From Candidatus Desantisbacteria bacterium CG1_02_38_46 (lineage in GTDB: Bacteria > Desantisbacteria > UBA1551 > UBA1559), in contig MNUO01000121.1 of NCBI GenBank assembly GCA_001871015.1, positions 1 to 15,692 of the forward strand: a DNA stretch of 15,692 nucleotides, read 5' to 3'. Under the pieces are notes generated by a model. That model ran no database searches, was not told the origin of the DNA, and saw only the letters and a program-made list of their open reading frames with translations. Shown piece by piece: positions 1 through 5,723 of this stretch. Positions within the stretch are counted from its first letter, which is position 1; each line of letters starts with the position of its first letter. A program made the translations under genes and the position numbers.

Positions 1-447
1 TTTTCCATAAATGGTATAGACTGTGGAATCGAAATCGAATAAAAGGCTGGTGTGAAGCGAAGGCAAACAAAACATCTTTAATCTTAATTGATCGTGTACT
101 TTGTTGATTCCATGAATTGTTTTGGGTTCGATGCGCTTCAGAAAACGTCTTAGGCTGCTTGAATACGGGTAAGATTTTAAACCGACAATCTGTTGGAAAG
201 AACCATTGCCCTGGAGAATTTTCGTTTTGCTTAAGCGATGAATGCCTGCGATTAGTGCGTAAATAATGGCTAAGACCATTTCTGTAGGATGATAACAACT
301 GGAACGCTGGCAGAAGGAAACTTTTTTCTGTAAATACCACTTGAGTCTGAGTTTTTTGCAAAACCAGTGAATTAGAAAGATTCCACCAAAGTGGGTAAGG
401 TGCTTTTCTCCGACGATAATTTGAATTTTTCTGAGTCCTTTTGGCAT
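1..447 (-). CDS. IS1380-type transposase, N-terminal part (cut by window edge)
   Basis: Reading the minus strand from the ATG at 447 gives 149 uninterrupted codons that reach base 1 still open, so only the N-terminal part of the gene is visible. The protein has the features of IS1380-family DDE transposases: an early LTHFGG motif near residue 19, a basic helical stretch, and the LLFDFDSTVYTIYGK region, where DFDST carries the first catalytic aspartate. The remaining catalytic residues lie outside the window, so it cannot be said whether the element is intact. It is the only gene on the minus strand and is divergent from gpmA. Family assignment rests on recognising these motifs. The exact element and its terminal repeats are not identified. 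Confidence 0.82.
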   Translation of the reverse strand, partial: MPKGLRKIQIIVGEKHLTHFGGIFLIHWFCKKLRLKWYLQKKVSFCQRSSCYHPTEMVLAIIYALIAGIHRLSKTKILQGNGSFQQIVGLKSYPYSSSLRRFLKRIEPKTIHGINKVHDQLRLKMFCLPSLHTSLLFDFDSTVYTIYGK

Positions 448-468
448 CGTACACAACCTGCACTATTA

Positions 469-487
469 GGACGGGTTCTGCCCGACC
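469..487. repeat. GC-rich hairpin in the transposase 5' leader
   Basis: GGACGGG-TTCTG-CCCGACC forms a 7-base stem with one mismatch and a 5-base loop, GC-rich in an AT-rich setting. It lies between the transposase promoter and its start codon, so it would be in the mRNA leader. It could be a structure that lowers transposase translation or part of the insertion-sequence end. The sequence does not decide between these. Confidence 0.35.
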
Positions 488-502
488 ACTTTTATAATCA
501 AT

Positions 503-531
503 ATTATAGCACATTTCCGTCGGAAATACAA
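503..531 (-). promoter_or_regulatory. Promoter of the transposase gene
   Basis: On the minus strand, TTGTAT (531-526) is followed after exactly 17 bases by TATAAT (508-503), a perfect -10 box with a good -35 box. It lies about 55 bases upstream of the transposase ATG and points toward it. No other gene lies that way, so this is most likely the transposase promoter. Confidence 0.6.
513..527. repeat. Perfect palindrome inside the transposase promoter
   Basis: ATTTCCG-T-CGGAAAT is a perfect 7-base inverted repeat around one central base. It fills most of the -35/-10 spacer and overlaps the -35 box of the minus-strand promoter. The central spacing is too short for an RNA hairpin of the full stem, so a DNA-binding (operator-like) role is more plausible than a terminator. 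No binding protein can be named. Confidence 0.4.
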
Positions 532-619
532 GTTTTTTGTTCATTTTATTTTACCTGATTCACGCTTTATATAGGATATACTAAATTTAAGAATAAATCA
601 GGAAGTATAACCAGTTATT

Positions 620-625
620 GGGGGG
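620..625 (+). promoter_or_regulatory. Shine-Dalgarno deciding the gpmA start
   Basis: A GGGGGG run directly abuts the ATG at 626 but lies 6 bases before the ATG at 632. Normal spacing therefore favours the second ATG, giving a protein that begins [12 protein letters not shown], as is usual in the family. Confidence 0.55.
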
Positions 626-631
626 ATGGGC

Positions 632-1378
632 ATGATAAAACTTGTACTTTTAAGACACGGCGAAAGCGAGTGGAATAAAGAAAACAGATTTACTGGCTGG
701 ACAGATGTTGATTTGTCGGAAAAAGGTATTCAGGAGGCAAAAAAAGCAGGCGATGTATTAAAATCTGAAGGTTTTATTTTCGATGTTGCTTTTACTTCTG
801 TGTTAAAAAGAGCAATCAGAACTTTGTGGATTGTTCTGGATGAAATGGACTTAATGTGGATACCTGTATATAATTCCTGGAGGTTAAACGAAAGGCATTA
901 CGGTGCACTGCAAGGGTTGAATAAGTCAGAAATGGCAGAGAAATTCGGTGAGGAACAGGTGCTTATCTGGAGGAGAAGTTATGACATACAGCCTCCGGCA
1001 TTAGAAAAAACAGACGAAAGATATCCGGGTAATGACCCGAGGTACAAAGACCTGGACGAAAAAGGCATCCCGCTTACCGAATGTCTTAAGGATACTGTTG
1101 CCAGATTTCTCCCATACTGGCATGAGAATATAGCACCCGTGGTAAAATCTGGTAAAAAAGTGATTATTGCAGCACATGGCAATAGCTTGAGAGCACTGGT
1201 AAAATATCTTGACAATGTTCCTGATGATAAAATAGTAAGTTTAAATATTCCAACAGGCATACCACTGGTTTACGAGCTTGACGAAGACTTAAAACCAATA
1301 AAGAATTATTATTTAGGTGACCCTGAAGAAGTGAAAAAAGCAATGGAGTCAGTTGCAAGACAGGGGAAGGCCAAATGA
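632..1378 (+). CDS. gpmA: 2,3-bisphosphoglycerate-dependent phosphoglycerate mutase
   Basis: Cytosolic glycolytic enzyme that interconverts 3-phosphoglycerate and 2-phosphoglycerate through a phosphohistidine intermediate. The histidine-phosphatase signature [10 protein letters not shown] is at the N-terminus, with the phospho-accepting His at residue 9. The [10 protein letters not shown] segment carries the acidic catalytic Glu near residue 87, and [14 protein letters not shown] holds the second catalytic His near residue 182. At 248 residues it has the full length of the dPGM family. The ATG at 632 is preferred over 626 on ribosome-site spacing. The gene overlaps the next one by four bases (ATGA), so the two are probably translationally coupled. 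A weak -10-like TATACT lies at 577-582, without a good -35. No damage to the active site is visible. Confidence 0.96.
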   Translation: MIKLVLLRHGESEWNKENRFTGWTDVDLSEKGIQEAKKAGDVLKSEGFIFDVAFTSVLKRAIRTLWIVLDEMDLMWIPVYNSWRLNERHYGALQGLNKSEMAEKFGEEQVLIWRRSYDIQPPALEKTDERYPGNDPRYKDLDEKGIPLTECLKDTVARFLPYWHENIAPVVKSGKKVIIAAHGNSLRALVKYLDNVPDDKIVSLNIPTGIPLVYELDEDLKPIKNYYLGDPEEVKKAMESVARQGKAK

Positions 1379-2751
1379 CAGTCAACGAGCAGGAAAAACC
1401 AAAGACTATTCTGGAATGTTCTTTGAGTTATTCCCTTGGCGATGAAAGTGGACAGAAAACAGCAGGCGGAGAGGCAAGGGCAAAACTTGACAGGGATTAT
1501 TTTTCAATATTGCCGCAACTCGCCGACCCATTGCTTTTTTCTTTCCGGGATATTCTGGAAATTACTGAGGAAGATTATAAAATAAATCTTATTTTAACTT
1601 CAAAAGAAAAATTGACTCTTTACAATTTAGGGTATCACTTTGAGGATTTTTCCAGGGTTCTTTTCAAATTGCGCAATGAGATGCTTATTAAAGATATGCT
1701 TATGGATGAAAAACTCAAGAAATCCATCCCAGATGCTGAGTTTTTACATAGCAATGAGAATGCGGTTGAGAAACAGAAGGGAAAATGCGAGGTGCGTTTG
1801 TATGAAACAGCATTGATAATTGTTCCTGAAAAAGGAGAAATCACAAGGATTCCTTACAGCGATATTTTGGAAATTAACGGGGAAGATTATACAATTAGCC
1901 TTTTGACAGAGTCCCGGGAAAAAATTATCTTTTCCAAAATGGGAAGGGAATTTGACCCTTTCAAGAAGGTGCTTTCTGATGCAATAAACCAGCTGTCTCT
2001 AAAGATTCAGATTTCAATCAAAGAATTGCTGCCGCAGGCAGACCCATCTGTGTTAAGAAAAGCCGGAAGACTGATGCGGGAAGGCAGGGCAGCGAAAAAA
2101 TGCGAGATTGAATCGATTTCATCTGAATTGTGGAAAGCCCTGGAAAAGAAATTAGAGATCGCGGGAATGAAAGAGGAATATGAGTTTTTGAAATCTTTAT
2201 CCCGGCAGGAAAAAATCTGCATCGGTTTTAAAAGAGGACTTTTAGGCGATCTAACAGGAGAGTATATCTGGTTTTTAGTTCCTGTATACAGTACAAATTC
2301 ACAAGAACCAGGCAATGCAGTTGCAATGGAGGCAGCATCAGAAGAAGACAGCGGAAAAGCAACATATTTTTTCAGGATGGTATCTAGAAAAGACTACAGG
2401 AATTCCAGAAATATTGAAGACCTTGATTTAGAATCAGACAATTTTATCAAAAAAATAAATCGCTGCATGATTACTATAAACTTCAGGAGGGAACCCGTGT
2501 ATCTTACTGATGAAAAACTTGAAGAGCCCCAGTATTCAAAGTATAAATTTTCCATCCGTAGACTACCAGAACTTCAGTTCCTCAGAGATTTTTTTATTGG
2601 CAGGGTAATTCATGCTTCGCCACAGCAATGGAAAAAGGATGCAGAAGATTTACTTAGATTCAACATAAACACTGAAGATGAAAAAGCGAGATGGGAAAAA
2701 GTCCGAAGCCCCGATGTGCATCGGGGTTCGGACTCCATCGGAGGAGGCTAA
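1375..2751 (+). CDS. Unnamed protein with tandem PH-like units
   Basis: I recognise no named function. The 458 residues begin with two related units. Residues about 30-110 and 140-215 share the pattern (R/S)DILEI..EDY.I.L...S(K/R)EK.......G..F..F..VL, which suggests an internal duplication of a PH- or GRAM-like beta fold. The rest is mixed alpha/beta and soluble, with no signal peptide or membrane segment. The gene starts in an ATGA overlap with gpmA and is followed by two zinc-ribbon genes, so the three may form one functional unit. The last about 15 residues ([15 protein letters not shown]) are encoded by a palindromic DNA element and by the next gene's ribosome site. They look like an appended tail rather than family sequence. 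A cytosolic scaffold or sensor role is only a guess. Confidence 0.8.
   Translation: MTVNEQEKPKTILECSLSYSLGDESGQKTAGGEARAKLDRDYFSILPQLADPLLFSFRDILEITEEDYKINLILTSKEKLTLYNLGYHFEDFSRVLFKLRNEMLIKDMLMDEKLKKSIPDAEFLHSNENAVEKQKGKCEVRLYETALIIVPEKGEITRIPYSDILEINGEDYTISLLTESREKIIFSKMGREFDPFKKVLSDAINQLSLKIQISIKELLPQADPSVLRKAGRLMREGRAAKKCEIESISSELWKALEKKLEIAGMKEEYEFLKSLSRQEKICIGFKRGLLGDLTGEYIWFLVPVYSTNSQEPGNAVAMEAASEEDSGKATYFFRMVSRKDYRNSRNIEDLDLESDNFIKKINRCMITINFRREPVYLTDEKLEEPQYSKYKFSIRRLPELQFLRDFFIGRVIHASPQQWKKDAEDLLRFNINTEDEKARWEKVRSPDVHRGSDSIGGG
2700..2734. repeat. Palindromic element overlapping a gene's 3' end
   Basis: AGTCCGAAGCCCCGAT (2700-2715), a GTGC loop and ATCGGGGTTCGGACT (2720-2734) form a 15-pair stem broken by one bulged G. 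It lies inside the last codons of the 458-residue gene and just before the next ribosome site. No T-run follows, so it is not a standard terminator. It looks like a small mobile palindromic (REP-like) element, though other copies cannot be checked here. Confidence 0.6.
2740..2747 (+). promoter_or_regulatory. Shine-Dalgarno fixing the start of the first zinc-ribbon gene
   Basis: GGAGGAGG lies 6 bases before the ATG at 2754. This places the start downstream of the palindrome rather than at the in-frame ATG at 2691, which would add 21 residues coded by the palindrome. The site lies within the last codons of the preceding gene and can pair weakly with CTCC at 2733-2736. Confidence 0.7.
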
Positions 2752-2753
2752 AA

Positions 2754-3077
2754 ATGCCCGGATACAAGCATCCATGCCGATATTGTGAGGGATTAATTGA
2801 GAAAGATTCCAATTTTTGCCCTTTATGCGGCAAAGTAAATCCGCTGGGGCCGTTGAGATGCCCTAAATGCCGCAATCCCATAAAAGATGACTGGAAGAAA
2901 TGCAGCAACTGCGGATTAATTCTTGAAACTATTTGTCCGAAATGCGGAAAGCAAACATTTTTTGGCGATTACTGCCAGAATTGCGATGCTCGTCTGACAG
3001 TCACTTGTTCAAAATGCAAAACCGAACAACCACCAATCGGGGATAAATGCATAAAATGCGGTAAATCTTTAAAATAA
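2754..3077 (+). CDS. Small protein with four zinc ribbons
   Basis: A 107-residue protein built almost wholly from CxxC knuckles. Eight pairs occur at residues 8/11, 22/25, 36/39, 50/53, 61/64, 74/77, 85/88 and 99/102, enough for four double-knuckle (rubredoxin-like) zinc ribbons. It has no signal peptide or membrane segment, so it should be cytosolic. Such arrays usually mediate protein or nucleic-acid contacts, and no enzymatic domain is present. The start is set by the strong ribosome site at 2740-2747. The gene lies 2 bases after the 458-residue gene and shortly before another zinc-ribbon gene, which suggests a shared role. The specific function is unknown. Confidence 0.85.
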   Translation: MPGYKHPCRYCEGLIEKDSNFCPLCGKVNPLGPLRCPKCRNPIKDDWKKCSNCGLILETICPKCGKQTFFGDYCQNCDARLTVTCSKCKTEQPPIGDKCIKCGKSLK

Positions 3078-3141
3078 GAACCCTCGCTTCGCTCAGAACC
3101 TTGTTTCTCGGGAGTAAATGTCGATAAAAAGTCAAAATAAA

Positions 3142-3167
3142 GCCCTTTGATAAATAGGGCGGGGAGG
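3142..3167 (+). promoter_or_regulatory. Short hairpin abutting a strong Shine-Dalgarno
   Basis: GCCCT (3142-3146) and AGGGC (3156-3160) can pair, and the stem touches GGGGAGG (3161-3167), the ribosome site 5 bases before the ATG at 3173. The hairpin could modulate access to the site, but the stem is only 5 pairs. Confidence 0.35.
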
Positions 3168-3172
3168 AAAAG

Positions 3173-3838
3173 ATGGCACTACAACCATTCACCAGAAACT
3201 TTGCGGACAACAGTACAGAAGCGGGATTTCAGTTTACATTTTTCTGCGACATCTGCAATGATGGTTATAAAACCAAGTTTATTGAATCCAGGACTTACAA
3301 GAAAAAAAGTTTTTTAAGCGGTCTGGGAAAAGCCGTATCCTTAGGGGCAACAATTCTTGGAAAATCTAATATCGGCTATCAGATCTCGAGGGGTTCAGAC
3401 ATTCTTTCCGAGCGTTTTCAGGGAATGACGCCGGAGTGGCATAAAGAGCATGAATCAGCTTTTGAATTTGCGCAGAATGAAGCCAAAGAACATTTTCGCC
3501 GCTGTCCCAAATGTACCAAATATGTCTGCGAAAACGACTGGAATGAACAGGCAACTCTTTGCATAGGATGTGCTCCCAGAGAATCGGTGGAAGTTGCATC
3601 TGCCAGGGCAGAAAAGATGGTAGAAGACATAAAAGCAAAAGCTGCAGGCACCACTGTCTTTACCGGAGAAGTTGACAGAAGACAAACAATTTGTCCCGAG
3701 TGTGGCAAGCCCGCAGGAGAAGGCAAGTTCTGCAATAACTGCGGTGCAACTCTCGGTTTAATTAAGTGTCCTAAGTGCGGAGCACAGAGTCCTGCCGAAA
3801 CAAAGTTCTGCGGCGAGTGCGGCACAAAGTTTGAGTAA
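3173..3838 (+). CDS. Zinc-ribbon protein with N-terminal Cys-rich module
   Basis: A 221-residue probable cytosolic protein with three parts. Residues 20-135 hold an unusual zinc module with Cys pairs at 25/28, 111/114 and 130/133, interrupted by a glycine-rich, mildly hydrophobic stretch (about 47-70) that could be a helix packing segment. A helical linker (about 138-160) follows. The C-terminal double zinc ribbon has Cys pairs at 174/177, 187/190, 199/202 and 213/216. It has no transmembrane segment of convincing length and no catalytic motif. Proteins of this shape occur in many bacteria as uncharacterised zinc-ribbon proteins. It has a good ribosome site and follows the four-ribbon gene by 95 bases, so it probably belongs to the same group. 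Confidence 0.85.
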   Translation: MALQPFTRNFADNSTEAGFQFTFFCDICNDGYKTKFIESRTYKKKSFLSGLGKAVSLGATILGKSNIGYQISRGSDILSERFQGMTPEWHKEHESAFEFAQNEAKEHFRRCPKCTKYVCENDWNEQATLCIGCAPRESVEVASARAEKMVEDIKAKAAGTTVFTGEVDRRQTICPECGKPAGEGKFCNNCGATLGLIKCPKCGAQSPAETKFCGECGTKFE

Positions 3839-3849
3839 AAAGGGGACGC

Positions 3850-3954
3850 TTCTACTTTGTGCGCTCCAGAGCGGGCGAATATCTGGGCTGTCTTGAAGTC
3901 AGCCAGGATATTGCTGACATAAAAAAGATTGAGGGAGAAAAAAGATTGCTGTAA
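3850..3954 (+). pseudogene. C-terminal remnant of a DUF438/PAS sensor-type gene
   Basis: A short stretch without a start codon translates as FYFVRSRAGEYLGCLEVS followed by QDIADIKKIEGEKRLL and a TAA stop. It closely resembles the end of the PAS domain that closes DUF438-type proteins (pattern FFAVRDE.GEYLGTLEVTQDIT.I..LEGEKRLL, from memory of the family). Everything before it is missing, since the zinc-ribbon stop lies only 11 bases upstream. This is best read as the tail of a deleted gene, marking a rearrangement joint between the zinc-ribbon block and the defence block. A full copy elsewhere in the genome cannot be excluded. Confidence 0.65.
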
Positions 3955-4011
3955 TAATTTTGGGAGCCACGGATACATACGGATAAATTGTAGAATTAAA
4001 TAGGTGAAGAA

Positions 4012-4362
4012 ATGCTTGTACAAAAAATTAATTTCAAAAACGAAAAAGATCTCCAGGTAATCATATTACAAGAAAAGATAAAAGGAACTCCTGATATAGA
4101 AATTGGCAAGAAATATGGGGTTACCTATAGGTATATTGAGCGGCTTATTACAAAATCACAAGGAATTAATATCAGTACACTGAATATTTCTAAAAAAATA
4201 AAGACACTTTATCCGAAAGATTTTAAAGAAGAACAAACAACAGTCTGGAGTTTTAAGTCGCGGGGTAGTTGGGCAACTCACAGCGGAGAATATAGAGGCA
4301 ACTGGTCGCCTTATGCAAATATAATCCAATATAATAACTCTAATGAAGGAAATTTATCATGA
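4012..4362 (+). CDS. DNA methyltransferase N-terminal fragment (truncated)
   Basis: The 116 residues look like the start of an N4/N6-type DNA methyltransferase. A helix-turn-helix-like segment (IGKKYGVTYRYIERLI, about 32-47) precedes EEQTTVWSF and then RGSWATHSGEYRGNWSPY (about 84-101), a signature that normally stands just before the AdoMet-binding FxGxG motif. The reading frame ends about 15 residues later, so both the AdoMet motif and the DPPY/NPPY catalytic motif are absent. It cannot methylate DNA as it stands. It overlaps the downstream endonuclease gene by ATGA, so it may persist because the endonuclease is translated through it. A purely regulatory use of the helix-turn-helix part is possible. 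It starts at ATG with a GGTGAAG-like site upstream. Confidence 0.68.
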   Translation: MLVQKINFKNEKDLQVIILQEKIKGTPDIEIGKKYGVTYRYIERLITKSQGINISTLNISKKIKTLYPKDFKEEQTTVWSFKSRGSWATHSGEYRGNWSPYANIIQYNNSNEGNLS

Positions 4363-5132
4363 AAGAGGATAAATTCACTTGGAAGGATATTGTAAGAAAT
4401 GTTTTATTAGAATTAGGTGGTCAAGGCCATCTTTCTGAAATCAATAAGATAGTGGAAGGATATCCTGGGGCAAAAATTAAGATTGAAAGTAATCCAACTT
4501 GGCAAGCCACAATAAGAAGGGTTGCAAGGCAATACAAAATTTTTGAACCTTTAGGGAAAGGTGTTTACAAGTTATTAGAAGAAGTCCCTATAAAAGCTGA
4601 ACTACAAGAATTTACGGAAGAACCAGAAATTGATCATGGAATTGCTCAGGGAATGTTATTGACGCTGGGGAAAATTTATGGTTATGAAACTTATGCACCT
4701 CTGCATGACCAAACAATCAGGAACTTCCAGAGGAAGCCATTAAGAGACTTTGTTAGTGTAGCTAACTGCACCGATATTTTCAAAGGTCCTAATTTGTCAA
4801 AGATTAGAGAAATAGATGCACTATGGTTTGATGAAGATGATTACGGGTTGTTTCCAATTTATGCTTTTGAAGTGGAAGAAACAACAAGAGTAAAATCTGG
4901 ACTGGATAGATTATTAAAGATACCAAGGAGATTCCCCACCAGATTTTTTATTATAGGATCAAGCACAAAAGAAAAAGATTTATTCAATCAATATATAAAT
5001 CAAACACCATTCAGAAACTTTAAAGATAAATTTTTGTTTAGACTTTACAAAGAGTTAAAAGAACTTTACAGCTCTGCGTTGATACATAATGACTATCGAG
5101 AACAATTTGGAATCATTGAAAGGGGAAAGTAG
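4359..5132 (+). CDS. HARE-HTH type restriction endonuclease
   Basis: A 257-residue protein with an N-terminal HARE-HTH winged-helix domain (about 5-73: FTWKDIVRNVLLELGGQGHL and then NPTWQATIRRV), a DNA-binding module common in restriction systems. A probable PD-(D/E)XK nuclease core follows. Asp153 in IREIDALWF and the pair Glu171/Glu173 in YAFEVEETT are in the right spacing and strand context for the metal-binding residues. The usual lysine is replaced in the visible ExE motif, as in some restriction families. It probably cuts DNA at a specific site in the cytoplasm. Its neighbour is the stub of a methyltransferase of the sort that normally protects the host, so protection must come from elsewhere or the nuclease may be inactive. 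The start is fixed by the ATGA overlap. Confidence 0.72.
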   Translation: MKEDKFTWKDIVRNVLLELGGQGHLSEINKIVEGYPGAKIKIESNPTWQATIRRVARQYKIFEPLGKGVYKLLEEVPIKAELQEFTEEPEIDHGIAQGMLLTLGKIYGYETYAPLHDQTIRNFQRKPLRDFVSVANCTDIFKGPNLSKIREIDALWFDEDDYGLFPIYAFEVEETTRVKSGLDRLLKIPRRFPTRFFIIGSSTKEKDLFNQYINQTPFRNFKDKFLFRLYKELKELYSSALIHNDYREQFGIIERGK

Positions 5133-5137
5133 AGGTT

Positions 5138-5401
5138 ATGATCAAAATAATTATTGATTCCAAATATCACCGGGACCAATTTGATGATTGGCTTGCAGGT
5201 GGCAGGTTTGAACTTAAGGGTAAAACTTACTATTGGTCAGCACGAAATAGCAATCTTGGTTTTGGCTGGGAAATTGAACCTGTCTCGGAAGAGGATTGGA
5301 ATATGATTCCATAGGAAGAATTTAGCAAGATTTTGGAAACCATTGAAGGTTGTCTTGTAGAGCATAAAACAGAATACAATATTACATTTAGCAATAAGTA
5401 A
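5138..5401 (+). pseudogene. Small unnamed gene broken by an in-frame TAG
   Basis: The ATG at 5138 opens a 58-codon frame (MIKIIIDSKYHRDQFDDWLA at the start) that ends at TAG 5312-5314. The same frame then continues for 28 more codons (EEFSKILETIEGCLVEHKTE and on) to a TAA at 5399-5401. Both halves look like real protein. A one-base change (for example CAG to TAG) would explain the break and restore an 86- to 87-residue protein. It lies 5 bases after the endonuclease gene and 14 before the next small gene, in the same operon. I recognise no family. Alternatives are a genuine 58-residue protein or amber readthrough, but TAG is a normal stop for other genes here. Confidence 0.5.
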
Positions 5402-5405
5402 AATC

Positions 5406-5411
5406 AGGAGG
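5406..5411 (+). promoter_or_regulatory. Shine-Dalgarno for the GTG-started small gene
   Basis: A perfect AGGAGG lies 4 bases before the GTG at 5416. No in-frame ATG lies close by, which supports GTG as the start. Confidence 0.6.
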
Positions 5412-5415
5412 ATTT

Positions 5416-5688
5416 GTGAGATCTTATATATTTATAACCCAAGAGGGATTTACTTATCAACCTGACAGGATATCACCCGACCCAGATATTGAAAATTGTC
5501 AGGTTGTTGGTTTTGCGAAAGGGAATAACGAAAAAGAAGCATTTAAAAATCTTATCAAAGAAAATCAGTGTCTATTAGATTCAAATTTTGATGAAGTTAT
5601 GTGTGTAGAATTAAAAAACGAAGATTATTATGATAAGTCTAAATATTTTCATTTGAATGATTATAAAAACAAAATACTTAATAATTGA
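5416..5688 (+). CDS. Small acidic unnamed protein
   Basis: 90 residues from a GTG start behind a perfect AGGAGG site. It opens with an RSYIFITQEGFTYQP strand and then PDIENCQVVGFAKGNNEKEA, and appears to form a small alpha/beta fold resembling uncharacterised proteins that accompany accessory genes. It has no signal peptide, membrane segment or clear catalytic motif. Its overall charge is acidic and its codons are strongly AT-rich, like the DGQHR gene 35 bases downstream. Being in the same transcriptional unit, it might be a partner or immunity-type protein for that gene or for the endonuclease, but nothing in the sequence proves this. Confidence 0.65.
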   Translation: MRSYIFITQEGFTYQPDRISPDPDIENCQVVGFAKGNNEKEAFKNLIKENQCLLDSNFDEVMCVELKNEDYYDKSKYFHLNDYKNKILNN

Positions 5689-5723
5689 ACGCTGCTACTA
5701 TTTTTATAAAGGAGGCGTAGGAT

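Noticed and set aside
513-540. Palindrome followed by TTTTTT considered as a Rho-independent terminator on the + strand
   Set aside because: The hairpin would have about five mostly A-T pairs and the T-run starts several bases later. No + strand gene lies upstream to terminate.
2691-2753. Upstream in-frame ATG for the four-ribbon protein
   Set aside because: It would add 21 residues coded by the palindrome and lacks the strong ribosome site that stands before 2754.
3079-3112. CCTCGCTTCGCTCAG-like sequence after the first zinc-ribbon gene, looked at as a terminator or repeat
   Set aside because: Contains only a short TCGCT direct duplication, no stable stem and no T-run.
3418-4023. 201-codon minus-strand frame opposite the zinc-ribbon gene
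   Set aside because: It mirrors a Cys-rich coding gene on the other strand, has low-complexity content and no ribosome site, and would cover a clearly better gene.
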